In this document: positions 25,671-37,659 of the stretch, piece by piece
Layout: every line of letters begins with the position of its first letter
Position numbering within the stretch: position 1 is the first letter of the stretch
Origin: Sitta carolinensis
Lineage: Eukaryota; Chordata; Aves; Passeriformes; Sittidae
NCBI GenBank assembly: GCA_032173965.1
Contig: JAVUNC010000006.1
Span: 35,931,870-35,995,869, forward strand
Direction of reading: 5' to 3'
DNA length: 64,000 bases
Notes under the pieces: generated by a model
The model's input: the letters and a program-made list of their open reading frames with translations, nothing else
Databases searched by the model: none
Told to the model about the DNA's origin: nothing
Program-made: the position numbers and the translations under genes

Positions 25671-28600
25671 ATAAAACTACTCAGTGTGGGTCAGAGGAAC
25701 AAAGATATGATGAAAATAACCCCTGAGTCTTAAATTCTACCAGAGCTGGCTTAAGATGTCTGGGAAGAATTCTTCTGTCTCCAGATTTCCACCAAATTTA
25801 GCCATATATAACTTTCTGTTATTGCAACTGGTTTTGTCATTTCATTATGCACCTTTTGTCCTCTCGCTTCCCAGGAAAAGGTTTTCTCTTCCTTTCCATC
25901 TTCTCTGCAACCTTTCTGTAGTGCTTTTTTCTTGCTTACATAAACCCAGTAACTCTAGCTCCTAAACATTTTATGACCCTCCATTTGATTGTCCCTAGAA
26001 TTCATGCACAATTTGGCAGAAGACTAAATAGAATTACCAGTGTGAAGGCAAGCAGCAAGCCTATTAGGACAGCAGCTTTTATTGGCAGATGACTGTATCA
26101 GGTCCTTTAACAGAAGATTTTTCTTGACTATTTTTACTCGTGACTTCTCCTGTGGAGCTGGAATAGATTTATCAGATAGGCATAGCTCCTCCAGAGGCCT
26201 GCCCTGACAGAGCTCACTCTTTCACTGCTGTTGACAAAGACTTGTATTTTTTCCACATCTGCAGACACAGAAAGAATCATCTAGTTGTCAGAACACATCA
26301 TCTTTCAGCTTCCATCATTGAGGAAATCCACCTATGTTGATTGCAGGTTTTGTGAGTCCCTACTGTTGTGGGAGGTAGAGCTTGAATTCCTCCTCTCCCT
26401 TCCCTATCTTGGAGGCTTTATAAAACCCCACTTGATCTGTCATTCCTTCCTCCTTTGCTATGCAGCATGCTCACTCCCTCTCTCACCTAGTAACTCAGTG
26501 ATTTAAGCAGATCACACACCTATCACTGATGAGACTGTCACTGTCACCAGTTAAAGCTTCAGGGAAGAGCTATGAAATCAAGTTGCTGCTGAATAGTCAC
26601 TTTTTAGCTAAGCTCTCCTCCCACTGATGTATCTTTTCAGCCCTTAAGTAGCTTTTGCTTTTTTATTCCCCCAAGTATACTAAGATGTACTACATGTAGG
26701 ACATTCTTGTAGTATAAATGCACCATTAAACTAAGAGCAAAGGGATATTATTAGCTCTGCCTCTTCATTTCCAAACACATAAACAGGGAGTGAATATTTT
26801 TCTTCCACACATTCAGTCTTATGATGATTTGGTTTTAGTATGTCTCAGCAAGTCTTCTAGCCCTCTGGCACTTCTTTCTTAGAGCTGAACTTCAGCATGT
26901 GTCTGCTTCAAGCACCTGTTTATGAATGCAGCTAATTGCCACCTCTTTAACACTAATACATGACATCATCATCATCTAACATACAGTGAAGAATAAGTAA
27001 CAGAATCTGCAGATGATCACCAGCCAGTTTACTTTAACATTTAGCTGATGAATCTTTGAGTATGTTTCCCATCAGGGTAAGTCTCTAAGGAAGGTCTGCA
27101 CAATTTCATTATTGGTGAGAGAAAAGACAGCACCTGCATTTCATTAAAAATTCGTAGTAGCTTTGGTTGTAGACAGTCTCTATTTTACTTGGTTGTATCT
27201 TTTGTCCCCAGGGTTCTTGACCAAATCTGAGTTTATTTGGGAAGACCAAATGCAAATGGCCCAACCATTTTTGCACATGATGAGGATTAAAAGATTTTTT
27301 TGTTGTTGTTGTAGAAATATTATTCTATTGCTTAAATATTTTGTTCAACAGATATATGTCTAGAAAAGCCATTAATAGAAAATCGAGATTTTATTTGGTG
27401 TTGGAATGGTCTATTTTAAAGAGACGTGACTGTCTCTTTAATAAATCCTGTGTTCCAGGATTAATTAAGCTGAAGTGGGACTGAAAAATGGAGGTTTGCC
27501 TGTAAACACCTGTTCCTCAGAAATAGCTTATTCTACATTTATAAAGTTTTACTTAAACAGTAGTTGTTTTTTATATCCAGGTACAACTTAGCTTGAAAAT
27601 TAGAAGTTGTCTGGGCTGAATAAATGCTATTTGTTTGGAATATGGAGACCCTGAGAAATGGAAATGTTTGATGGAAACAAACTACAAGATAACCCATTCT
27701 TATGGTCATACAAAGCAAAGAAAACACTGGTGAATAAGTTTCTGTTTTCAATTGAGTGCAACAAACAGTTTTTAAACACGATATGCAGTTAAATAAAGTA
27801 GAAAAGAGTCAGAAATTGTGCTTGTTAACAATATAAATATAATCTGTGAAGTATTCTACACTCACATTCACTTCAAAGAGAGGATGCAGCACAGAATTGA
27901 CTTTTCCATTTTTTTTTCTGTTTTGATAGCTTATGCTATCACTAAATAAAATTTATCTTCACATGCACTGTCTCTCCCAGAGAAAATAAAGACACTTCTT
28001 TGGAAACAAGGCTATTTGATATTCAGCATGATCTTTATTGTCATTTTATATAAAGTTTACATAATCCACCATAAAAAGGAGAAGAAATCCAAGAGGAAAA
28101 AAAAAAAAATTAATGCCTTATCAGTTTATATATTTCATCCATTTTATATCTCTTCTTCAGCATCATATGAGTCCCTCTTTCTTGCTTTTTGCTCAATAAA
28201 ACTGTAGGCTGTCTCTCTTGGATAGAATGTGCAATAAAGATGCAATAAATTCACATTAACAAAACCCAGTAAGTCTGAGGAGACAAGTCAAGGTCCAGAA
28301 CTTGGAGATGAGTGTTTACTACACATACCTTTGCAGAGTGTGGATGTAACACTCAGCAACACTTGAAAGAAATCATTTCTCATTCAAAATTCATTGTATT
28401 GTAACTACAGATTTAGTAACATACTGGCAGTTTCTATTGATTAACTCAGGGAAATTGTGGAAACTTGAAGCATGATGAAAGTGCCTTTAAAAGGAAATAC
28501 TGATTTTATCCAGGGAGGGTGGTATACAAGCCTGCTAAAAAGAGGTGAGCAGTGTAATTCTTATAGAGTAGTAACAGCAGATGACCTGGAGTCTTCCTAG

Positions 28601-28989
28601 TGTATGTGTTCTTCTATGTGAAAACCACTTCTGTTACAAAACCAACGTTTTCCTTTATTGCAAGTTACAATGATAAAGATTGTATTTTATACTGATGAAG
28701 GTTAAAAAGACAGAGATTCGTATTTTTGACTGAACAACTAGAACTTGAGCAGTGCTCCATGAATCCAGCAGTTGATCAGAGAACATTTTCAAGCATATCC
28801 TACTAAAAACTCACCCTGAACTTTTTTGATAGTTATTACTTGCTGAGTCTTTAAAATATATGGATTTAGCAAAAACTTAGTGACCTGCTGCACATCACGG
28901 AACAAAAATATTGTCAAACATATCAACTACATTTGATATCTTATAAAGTAGATTGGTATTTCAGGACAAATTTTAATATTATTTAATCT
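25671..28989. other. AT-rich sequence, no recognised gene
   Basis: No gene is recognised. Frames of up to 73 codons are present and appear random. A short perfect inverted repeat lies at 27416-27441 (own entry). T-rich and A-rich runs occur near 27295-27312 and 28097-28110. A bird-type CR1 tail begins just after this tile. Confidence 0.6.
27416..27441. repeat. Perfect 10-bp inverted repeat with 6-bp loop
   Basis: TTAAAGAGAC (27416-27425) and GTCTCTTTAA (27432-27441) are exact reverse complements separated by GTGACT. The arms are too short for a microRNA precursor, and no T-run follows as for a polymerase III terminator. It may be chance or a footprint of a small transposon; no target duplication is evident. 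Confidence 0.6.
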
Positions 28990-29170
28990 AAAAAAGGCTA
29001 TTCGGAGGTGTTTTGAATATCTCATCGTTGGAAGTGGTCAAGTCATGTTGCATGGAACTTTGTAGAACCAGGTCTGCAGAAAGATGTCCCTGTCCATAGC
29101 AGGTGGATTGGATCAGATGAGCTTAAAATGTCCCTTTTAACCAAAACAATCCTGTGATTTTGTAATTCTC
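28990..29170 (+). mobile_element. CR1 LINE 3' end (last part of ORF2 region plus 3' tail)
   Basis: The segment contains GGAAGTGGTCAAGTCATGTT (29029-29048; consensus GGAAGTGTTCAAGGCCAGGTT), AGATGTCCCTGTCCATAGCA (29082-29101; consensus AGGTGTCCCTGCCCATGGCA), GATTGGATCAGATGAGCTTAA and AATGTCCCTTTTAACCAAAA. It ends with CCTGTGATTTTGTAATTC, which matches the CR1 tail CTATGATTCTATGATTCT. The order and orientation are those of a 5'-truncated CR1 insertion on the plus strand. Substitution load indicates an old copy. Confidence 0.92.
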
Positions 29171-29556
29171 TTCTGCAACTTACCTTATGAATAATTTATT
29201 CCCTATATCATTATCTGGTTTGATATAGTAATGGATTTTCTTGAAATTAATTAAAAGCAAGAAACTTGAGAGTCATTTTACAGAATTGAACCACCATAAC
29301 TTGATGATTTCTTTTTTCATATAATATATTGCAAAATCCATCTTTGTTTTTGTTACACTGCTGAAATTTCTGTAATTTATTAGAAAAGGGTATTATTTAC
29401 TCTATTGAGAATATGCACATGAAATTCAGATGGTAAAGACTTATACCAATGATGAGCATGCTCAAATGAACCACTGTCATTATCTTCAGTGTTTCTGTCA
29501 TTAGTAAAATCACTGTATGACTACAGATTTCCTGCACAATTTTCACATATGCATAG
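29171..29556. other. AT-rich spacer between CR1 tail and LTR
   Basis: No recognised feature. The sequence is AT-rich and ends directly at the LTR that starts at 29557. Confidence 0.6.
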
Positions 29557-29955
29557 TGTCTTGGTTGCAGCCAGGAGAGGGTTAATTTTTGCAGCAGCCA
29601 GGAGGGGCATGGCCAACACCCTGGGTGTTTCCATATCACCTGGGGACCCTTGTGCTGTGGCCACTGATGGCCTGGGTGGTGGTCGTGTTCCACACAGGGA
29701 GCAATCACGGGTGAATCGGCCACCGGTGTGCCCTGCTGTTAGTATTGTAGCTGTAACCTTTAGTTTTCTTATTTCTATTTTCTTATTTTCTTTTTCTATG
29801 CTGTTTCTAGTAAAATGTTCTTATCTCAACCTGTGATCTTTACCTTTTGTGCCTCCATGTCTCCTCTCCATCGAACCAGGTGGAGGAGAGTGAGGAAGAA
29901 ACACATGGTTTCAGGGGGATACTAGATTGGGAAGCACCATTTCTAAACAGTGACA
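29557..29955 (+). mobile_element. Endogenous retrovirus LTR, solo or fragment
   Basis: It starts with TGTCTTGGTTGCAGCCAGGA, the terminal form of a large avian LTR group. The 3' part is most telling: GTTCTTATCTCAACCTGTGA (about 29818-29837) followed by TTTACCTTTTG, TCTCCTCTCCATCGAACCAG and GTGGAGGAGAGTGAGG. This matches, block for block, the R/U5 side of that LTR group (TTATCTCAACCCACGAGTTTTACC, then TCTCCTCCCCATCCCACCGG, then GGGGGGAGTGAG). No internal retroviral region follows, so it is probably a solo LTR. The 3' edge is uncertain (a TGACA near 29951-29955 is the best guess) and I see no clean target-site duplication. AGTAAA near 29809 may be a degraded polyadenylation signal. Confidence 0.85.
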
Positions 29956-32900
29956 GACATATAAAGATTTGGTATGTAAATACACCAACAAAGGTGAAAA
30001 CAAAAGCTTAAAAATTAGGTTAATCACTAGAGATAAATTACCTTATTTCATAAAGATTCTTCAGTGGTTTGCATTGCACAAAATTTTAACATAAATTTTC
30101 TTTTTTTGAAACAAGCACGGCTTTGAAAGTTAAAGATAAGACTCAATTTTGTTGGCCTGTCTGGTGTAATTTAACTAGACTTCTCCCTCCACCTACTGTC
30201 TTCTTAATGTGATTTGGTAATTTCATGTCTCTGGAATGTCAGCAAGAGTAATAAAATAGCAATTTAAGAACACGTTAAAAGCCAATCTGAATGGCACTTT
30301 TCTTTTTAAGCTATTAAAATCAGGACTCACAGCAAGTCCTCATACTAGACAGCTCTGAAACTTCCATGCATAAAAAGAGTAGTTGTTTGGGCTCAGGGGA
30401 TATGCTATAAAATGAGGTGCCAAATCAGAATTTACAGATTAATGTCATCTCAATGCAGCTTATGCAATTCACCTTTTTGCGCTCCTCTAAAAAATGTCCT
30501 CCCCATTACTTGTCTTCATCTCACCCTGATTTTTTTACAGCACAGCTCTTCTATTCTGTGATTCAAAAGTAAATATTACCAAAGAAGGAGGAAGCCTATA
30601 CAGTTCAGAGTTCCGGCATAACAGCCAAAGACACATGGGCTGATTTCAGGTTCTGGATCTCCTTAAGTGATTTCCCTGTCTTGAAAGAGATCTCTTATTT
30701 TGGGTTTTTTTTTTTGCTTTAGTATCCAGAAGGGAAAGTGAAATGATGAAGCAGGAAAAAAAAAAAACAGGAGAAGGAAGGCTATAATTAGGATCTTTCA
30801 TCACTGAGAATCAGGTGAGGAAAACAATAAGTCAAGAAATTAAGTTTTTAATGCATGTCACTCCTTCCTCTACTTTGGAACCTTCAGTTGAGTCAGATTA
30901 CTAAGAAATATGCATTTTCTTCGTAATTAAGTGAAATGTTATTTCTCTGAAAAAAGAAAAAGGTATCTCTGAAAATAGATACTCTTTCAGAACTTCATTG
31001 TGATTTGGATTTTTGTGGTTGCATCTATAAAACAATTGACATTTGAGCTAAAATGTGCTGAAACTACCTCCTGACCAAAGGCTGTAGCTTTAACCCAGGG
31101 AGCATTTTACATCACAGACATATCATACTCTAGGAGAAGAACATAACACTTTTTTGTCTTGCCACCAATCAATCGTGCACAGCACCTACCTTGTACACCC
31201 ATCATAGCAGGTGTACAAACACAGCAGTTTGTCCAGAGCTCAGTGTCTCTGTCCTTGTTTAATAAACACACGACCCTGGGGCAGCATCTGGATCAAAGAG
31301 TTAGAAGCCAAGGCACAGACATGACATTAATGTAATTGTCCTGTGCCTCAGGTGAGGATTTAGAGAGGGTCCCAGTTTAAATGAAGCTTAAAAGAAAGGG
31401 ACAAGTGAGTCCCATCTTCCATCATTTTTCTCATGTGTCTCTTCTCACCAGCTCTTCTTACAGTTATACTTCTAAAGGAAGAAGAAAAGACGCTTCATTC
31501 AGAAAATTCCCTGACAATGGTTTGAGCTGTACTGAGCTAGATGAGAATTATATCAGATCCTCTTTCCAGCAGGCCACCCAAAATCAAGGGAAAGGAGAAT
31601 ACATGACTCCTCATCATTTGACAGCCACTAGCTACCCAAGTACCAAACCTTTCCACTTCAAATGAGTAGCTCATCCTCCTCTTCTAAAAAGAGTGATGTC
31701 CTTTTGCTTCTCAAGGCAACAGGATATTGCTAATAAAACAATACTTATCATTGTCATGTCCCAGATGTCCCAAAATCATCCTTAGTAGGGAAAAAAATAC
31801 ATATGCTCATGACACATTTGTGGGGCTCATTGACCCTTTCCACTGACACTTGCCTACTTTCCCCAATTGTCTGTCTTTCAGACAGTCCTGAGGTGAAAAA
31901 TCCACTGCAAATTGTGGTCTTGGGTGCTGCCTTTTTATTAGAAGCTAAGTAGTTTGGAAAAAAAAAAAAAAAAAGAAAAGAAGAAGATGTGGACCAATGG
32001 AGATACTATAATTAGAGTGCCTACCAGCACTGAATCCTCCTGCCTGGATCTGAATAAGATTGTTCACATCCTGGCCTGAGCAAATTTAACACTGCATGTC
32101 TTGGAAGACAGGAAAGCTGTGAAATGTCTTATGTAATATTGTCCCACAGGAAAGCATCTAGCAATCATGCCCTGTTTAATTTTATTTTCTTTCTTTTCCT
32201 TCTCTGGATGATCCTATTCATTTAAACTACTTTCTGCTATGCCAAATCTTTTCTTAAGAGAGTATTATATCAAACAAGGAATGACCTTAAAATGCAGTTG
32301 AAATTTTGAATAGATTTTCAAGAGTTTGAAAAGATGGGACAATGTAGATGAAAGAGGGGAAAGACCAGGACCAGTAAAGCCATCACAGGCTTTGGTTTGC
32401 TTATACTTTGTAAGCAAGTCTTCTGCTGTAAAGGTCACTGTTAAACTAAACAATAATTCCAACAAAGTAATTACTTTTTTTTTTTTTTCACAAAAAAATC
32501 CATTGTGTAGCATTCACAGTATGTGTAGCAGTTTTGAAATTTCTGCTACAGAAGTTGCTCTAATTACATGGCAGTTATGCTTGTGGCTGGGTATGGATGG
32601 AAAAGGTTTGGTATGGGTTAGGAAAGGTCTTCACTCCAAGTGAGGCAAATGCAAACACTCAGATTACTTTTTCTGGTTTTGATGGTCCCACAGAATCTAC
32701 AGGTCTGCATCAAGTACAGAATAAAGTCAGCTTTTCCTGCTGGCCATTGCTACTGCCCAACAGTGTGGGACCTACTCTGTGTGCAACTCAGAGATCAGAT
32801 CACAGGCTGTTCTGCTTTAGAAATTTGTTTCTTGTTCCAAAGTCTACATCTGGTGATGTCATCTACTGCCAAAGACAGCATACGGGGCACAAGTATGCAT

Positions 32901-34847
32901 AAAACACCTGGCACTTGGCTTTTTACAGTCCCTTGGAGACTGATGTGGTCCAATTTATCTTTTCTCAGTGGCCAAGACACTGAAAGCTCACACCGACTGA
33001 TAAATCTGAAATATTGGCACTGACCATAAAAGCTAGTAAAACACTAAAGCTGGATGGGTGCTTTGCATCTATATGTTGCATCCATGATATTATTTATAAT
33101 TGTGATATATATATATAACAACCACTCTTGAACCAGGTGTTTTCTCCATGGCATAGACAGAAAGCTTTTAATCCAAGTTTAAGTTGGCACTGGCTAATGA
33201 TAACACCTTTTGGAAATGTATAAACCCCCAAATTTTCAACAGTACCTTATTAATCCCCTCTGAGTTCCTGCCAGGGTGGCAAGCACAGTGCTAAAAATGG
33301 TTGGCACTTTCTCACATGAAGTTTTATGTACAGAGGTGAAGGTAAGTGAAATGTCTCTGTGTTGATTTGTAGCTGACAGAAAGTTATGAAGAAAAGATAC
33401 ACGAAAAGTGAGTTGGAGCTAGAGCTGGCAGCTTTGTGTCTGTATTGCATGGAAGAGGAGGATCCAAGTAAGCAGCAGCTTTAAGAGTTAGATCACAGGT
33501 GGCAATACCAGACTGAACTAAGAGGGCAGACCAGTATGTAGACTGGTGAAATAGGATGTCACAACACACCTATAATAGTATTTACATCTTCATTATGTCA
33601 TGAAATAAAAAAATGCATAATGAGTTTTCAAACTGTGCTATTTTTGGACAGCATTTCCAAAGCAGGTCCAAGTTATAAACCATATTCTGAAGAGAAAAAT
33701 CTCCAGAACTTAAATTTGATGAAGACACACAACTGAGAAGTCACAGGATTCTCTTTGCAGGTACTTTCTACAATGAATGAGTTGCAATAATACGTGTTTA
33801 TAAGGGTGTCAGTTTTCAACAATAGGAGAAAATTTAGTTGATTTTTTTCTAACAAGTTTTAATTTTTTTCTTAAATTTCATTTAAAGAAAAATAGATACA
33901 CTTCTGCACTACTTTATATTTATTGACACATTTCATCCAGCAGTTTCAATAAACTTTTCATAATCAAAGTTTTAGAAATGCATATGCACGAGACAATCAA
34001 TTAAACTGACTGAAAAGAGTATTAAAATGAACAACAGGTATGTTTGTAACGTTTTATTAGATCCCCACTAATAGAGGCAGTTAATTGTTTTTGTGAAGCT
34101 TTGAAATGTATGACTTTAAATAAATCTTACTCTTTTCAAGTAATATAATTTTAATGACGCTAAATATAAAAGAAACTATATAAAATAAATATAACTTCTT
34201 TTAGCTAGGAAAAAAAAAGTCTTACCTGGTGATGTAAGAAAAAGTCTTTCTTTTGAGTTCCATTTGCAATTTTATTTCCTTTTCTTGCTGTTTTTTTTAC
34301 TTTTCTGCCGTTCTTGTCTGCGGATGGATTTTTATAAGATTTTCAACTGACATACAAAGTCAATAAGACACTCTTTATATAAACCAAAACTCTCCATTCT
34401 CTAGCCCAGGTGTTTAGAAATAAGAGACAGGGTACAGTTTTGAACCGCAACTCATAATTTTGTATAAATGCTGGTTGATATTAATAGCATATTCAACTTT
34501 CTCCTACAACATCTCTTATTTTCTTCAGCAGATCAATAGGAAAACCTAGTATCTGTAGCAACATTAGCTTTGTCCTGTCCCAAAAATACTATTTTGGCAC
34601 CATATCTTGTGAACTGCATGCAGAGATAATGTCTATGGAGGGTGAAAAAGTATAAGAAAAGGAAGAGGTACCAAATCTACCTTAGAGCTTAGAACCTTGA
34701 CCAAGTTATCTTATAGCATAGAAAGGGTTAATCAGTCAATTTCAAATATCCTACACCCAAAGGTTTCTTCTTTCTTTCAAAAGTTTATCACCTCTTTCAT
34801 TTTAGTGGTGAGAGCAGGAACATTATGTCACAGAGAGGTTTTCTGTT
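29956..34847. other. AT-rich sequence, no recognised gene
   Basis: No gene is recognised. Two overlapping plus-strand frames at 32597-32902 (101 codons) and 32640-33023 (127 codons) occupy the same DNA in different phases and neither shows a domain. Runs of A occur at 30756-30767 and 31958-31974, and an AT dinucleotide run at about 33104-33116. A 9-bp perfect inverted repeat lies at 31191-31218 (own entry). Confidence 0.6.
31191..31218. repeat. Perfect 9-bp inverted repeat with 10-bp loop
   Basis: TTGTACACC (31191-31199) and GGTGTACAA (31210-31218) are exact reverse complements around CATCATAGCA. An AATAAA hexamer lies about 40 bp downstream in CTTGTTTAATAAACACACG (near 31261). Together they loosely recall a transcript or LTR end, but no other LTR feature is visible, so chance remains likely. 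Confidence 0.5.
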
Positions 34848-34984
34848 GATAGAAGTATTCAGGGTCAGGCTGGACAGGGCTCTGAACAACCTGATCCAGC
34901 TGAAAATATCCATGATCATTGTAGCTTTGGCTAGGTGACTTTTAAAAGGTCACTTACAACTCAAACTATTCTAGCATTCTATTT
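34848..34984 (+). mobile_element. CR1 LINE 3' tail
   Basis: TAGAAGTATTCAGGGTCAGG, then CTGGACAGGGCTCTGAACAA (34870-34889) and CCTGATCCAGCTG, correspond to the CR1 stretch GGAAGTGTTCAAGGCCAGG, TTGGATGGGGCTTTGAGCAA, CCTGGTCTAGTGG. The end, GTCACTTACAACTCAAACTATTCTAGCATTCT, matches GTCCCTTCCAACCCAAACCATTCTATGATTCT. The middle (about 34905-34945) is more diverged than the edges. It is a short 5'-truncated copy on the plus strand. Confidence 0.85.
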
Positions 34985-35564
34985 ATTCATCAGAAATACA
35001 GTTTCTGGACTTCTATCATATTTGGGTGTGGCGATTTTGCCACAATTACTTCTTTATTTAGGAGAATATAAAATTTTAGTAGACCAAGGAAACTCCTTTA
35101 AATGTGTTTCTTATAGATTCAAGAGGTAGAAAAAGAGACAACTTCACATCCAGGGAGAAGTTTCAGGAAGTAGAGTTTGCTAAATGTGAAAGTCTTAACC
35201 ACCACTTGCCACAACTGTGACCCCCCAAGCCCAGTCATAGCATCTGCCTATGTGAACATTTGCACTGCTTAAAGTCTGCCACTTATTCCTGTGCACCACA
35301 CTGGTCACCTGCCTGGGATCACATTAAACACAGCTAAGCATAACATGTAAAGAGAAAGTGACCCTGAAAGATCACTTTGAAGTGCCCCTCCCTTCTCTGC
35401 TTCATTTTAATATGGCTGCCATATGGTTCAGGGGCCATTATAAGCCCTGTGTTTATCTAGTGCTGCTGTAAATGTTTCATTTCTCACAGGAAGATAAAAA
35501 GACTGTTCCCATATATTAAATGCAAAATTATCTTTTTTGATCATAAATACCAAGCTCAAAGAAT
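34985..35564. other. Spacer between CR1 tail and LTR
   Basis: No recognised gene or repeat. Moderately AT-rich sequence. The last five bases, AGAAT (35560-35564), form the left half of the likely target duplication of the LTR that follows. Confidence 0.6.
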
Positions 35565-36098
35565 TGTCCTGGTCTCACCTGGGTTAATTTTCTTCACAGT
35601 GGCTGGTATGGGGCTATGTTTTTTGGCCCCTTGCACAGGGTCAAAGCTTTTCCCGCTTCTCATATTGTCAGGTTGGCAGGTTGGGAGTGTATGAGGGTTT
35701 GGGAGGAGACAGAGACAAGACAGGTGACCCCAAGTGACCAAAAGGATATTCCAGACCATGTGATGTCATACTCGGTGTATCAAGTGGGAGGGAGAAGGAG
35801 GAGGAAGGAACATTTAGAGTGATGCTGTTTGTCTTCCCAAATCACCATTGCACATGATGGGGTCCTGCTCTTCCAGAGATGGATGAAAACCTGCCTTCCA
35901 TGGGAAGTAGCGAATTAATTCCTTTGTTTGCTTTGCTTTTGTGTGCAACTTATGCTTTCCCTTTAAACTTTTAAATGGCCTTTATTTCAATGCAGGGATT
36001 TTCCAGCTTTTACTTTTCTGATTCTCTCCACAATCTTTGCTGGTGGGGTATGAATAAATGGCTGAAGAGGCTTGCCTGCTGGCTGGGGTTAAACATCA
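35565..36098 (+). mobile_element. Near-complete solo LTR of an endogenous retrovirus
   Basis: The element begins TGTCCTGGTCTCACCTGGGT and ends TGGCTGGGGTTAAACATCA, the two termini of a well-known avian LTR group (TGTCCTGGTTTCAGCTGGGA to TGGCTGGGGTTAAACCACGACA). Internal landmarks are in order: AGTGGCTGGTATGGGGCTAT near 35600, GTGACCAAAAGGATATTCCA (about 35733-35752), CATGTGATGTCATACTCGGT (35757-35776; consensus CATATGACGTCATGCTCAGT, a cAMP-response-like site) and GGTGTATCAAG in place of the TATA box. The U5 end includes TTTTCTGATTCTCTCC. Flanking bases AGAAT (35560-35564) and AGAAG (36099-36103) agree at four of five positions and fit a 5-bp target duplication. No internal genes remain. At about 534 bp it is a typical full length. 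Confidence 0.93.
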
Positions 36099-37659
36099 AG
36101 AAGAATGAAGACAACAGCAATCCAAATGAGGGTTTTTTTTTTTGTTTATTTGGGTTTTTTTTGTGGCAGTGTGTGGCAAAACCACAATGAAAAGCACTGT
36201 TACAGAAGTAATGTAACTGTTTCATATCAGTACGGAGCCACATTGATCAAATGCTCAGGTTCCAGAGCCAAAGGGGAGGCTGGAAATTAGTTTCTAAGAA
36301 TATTTCTTCTTTCTGTTGAGCTTAGATACATTTGGAGGGTACTTTTATATGAAGTAATAAATACATGCAAGTCGCTTATATCTGCAGAAATGTTATGCTA
36401 TATTGTAGAATTTGAGGAAAACAAAGCATTAGCTCAACAAGATACTAGAAAAGGGATTAGGGAATTGCTGTCTTTCAACTATTTGCTTTAATTTGCATGC
36501 TCATTAACTATGTAATAGAATGGAAGGCCTTAATTACCTCATTTATAAAAACAACATCACTGACAATTTAATTGCAATGATAGTTCTTCTAAAAATTTTT
36601 TGTTAACTTGCAGTGACAAATACATGATAAAATGAAGTTGTTATACTGCCAGAAAGAAAATATAAAATGCTGATATCTGGCAGTACTGGAATAACCTGAT
36701 TATTATCTATCTATGAAATAGATGAGAACTAACAGCATGTCAAAGAAGGGAGTTAAATTATGCTTTTCATCACAAACACAGGATTGCTAAAATTATACAT
36801 TTTGTATGCATCACAAACCTTAGACTTTGCTGCTAAGTAAAAATTCATTAAACTATCGTTACTACAGTGGACTATAAACAGTTTTATTCAAGGATATATA
36901 TACTATAAGTATGCTGACAATAAAAATAACTCTTTTAAACAAGTCAATAGAGCCATGTTTTTTATCATAGCATCTCCATTTCTTGAAGTGCCTTTTTATG
37001 CACCCTTTTGCAATGAATTTGAAAGGCATAGTCAGAAAATAATATATAAATTTTTTAAACACTTGGGATTTCCTAATGTCCAATTTGGCATACCATGGTT
37101 TGGACTATATAAAAAGAGACAAAAATCAAATAAGACTTGCTAAAAGAAATTTTATTTGTTCCTGGTACATTAAAGGATGAGGAAGGGAACGATAACAATA
37201 TTCAGCAGCTTGAGAAAGTAGTTGGAAAATCAGAGGATCTGATAGTCAAACCCTGTCACAGAGTACAAATAATAAGAGATTTAAAACTGAGAGGAGGAAA
37301 ATGTAGGTTCCTGATACAAATGTGGATGTCAATGTGTTGGCATTGGTATGGCTACAGGGTGACCTCCATGAGAAGAGTCCAGAGACTGCCCCGTGACAGA
37401 CACTGCTCCAATCAACCCACTGCAGCAGAGCATATCTGCACTGAACAGCATCTGTAAGTGTGAAATACCTGTCCTACAAAGCCTTACACAAATTTTGGAA
37501 TGAACTAGTCAGGATGCATTATGTATCACTCAAACATATCAATGCTTCATTGATCATGTACCTCACAAAATACTGTTGCAGCCAATGCCTATGTCTACAT
37601 GTCTGAATATAGGCGGTTCAGAGAGGACGGGAAACCCAAAATGGAAAAATGGGGGTGTC
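36099..37659. other. AT-rich sequence, no recognised gene
   Basis: Directly after the LTR lies a T-rich tract with G triplets (about 36131-36165). An octamer-type site ATTTGCAT sits at 36491-36498 among TTAATTAC-like motifs, which might mark a regulatory element but could be chance. A plus-strand frame of 106 codons (37137-37457) has no recognisable domain. Confidence 0.6.

Noticed and set aside
27416..27441. MicroRNA precursor
   Set aside because: A 10-bp stem with a 6-base loop is far shorter than a precursor hairpin needs.
32597..33023. Overlapping 101- and 127-codon frames
   Set aside because: They occupy the same DNA in two phases, show no domain and have no splice or promoter context.
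29557..36098. The two LTRs as the ends of one provirus
   Set aside because: They share orientation and termini but differ in their bodies, and the DNA between holds no retroviral coding sequence, primer-binding site or polypurine tract that I can see, and includes an independent CR1 tail.
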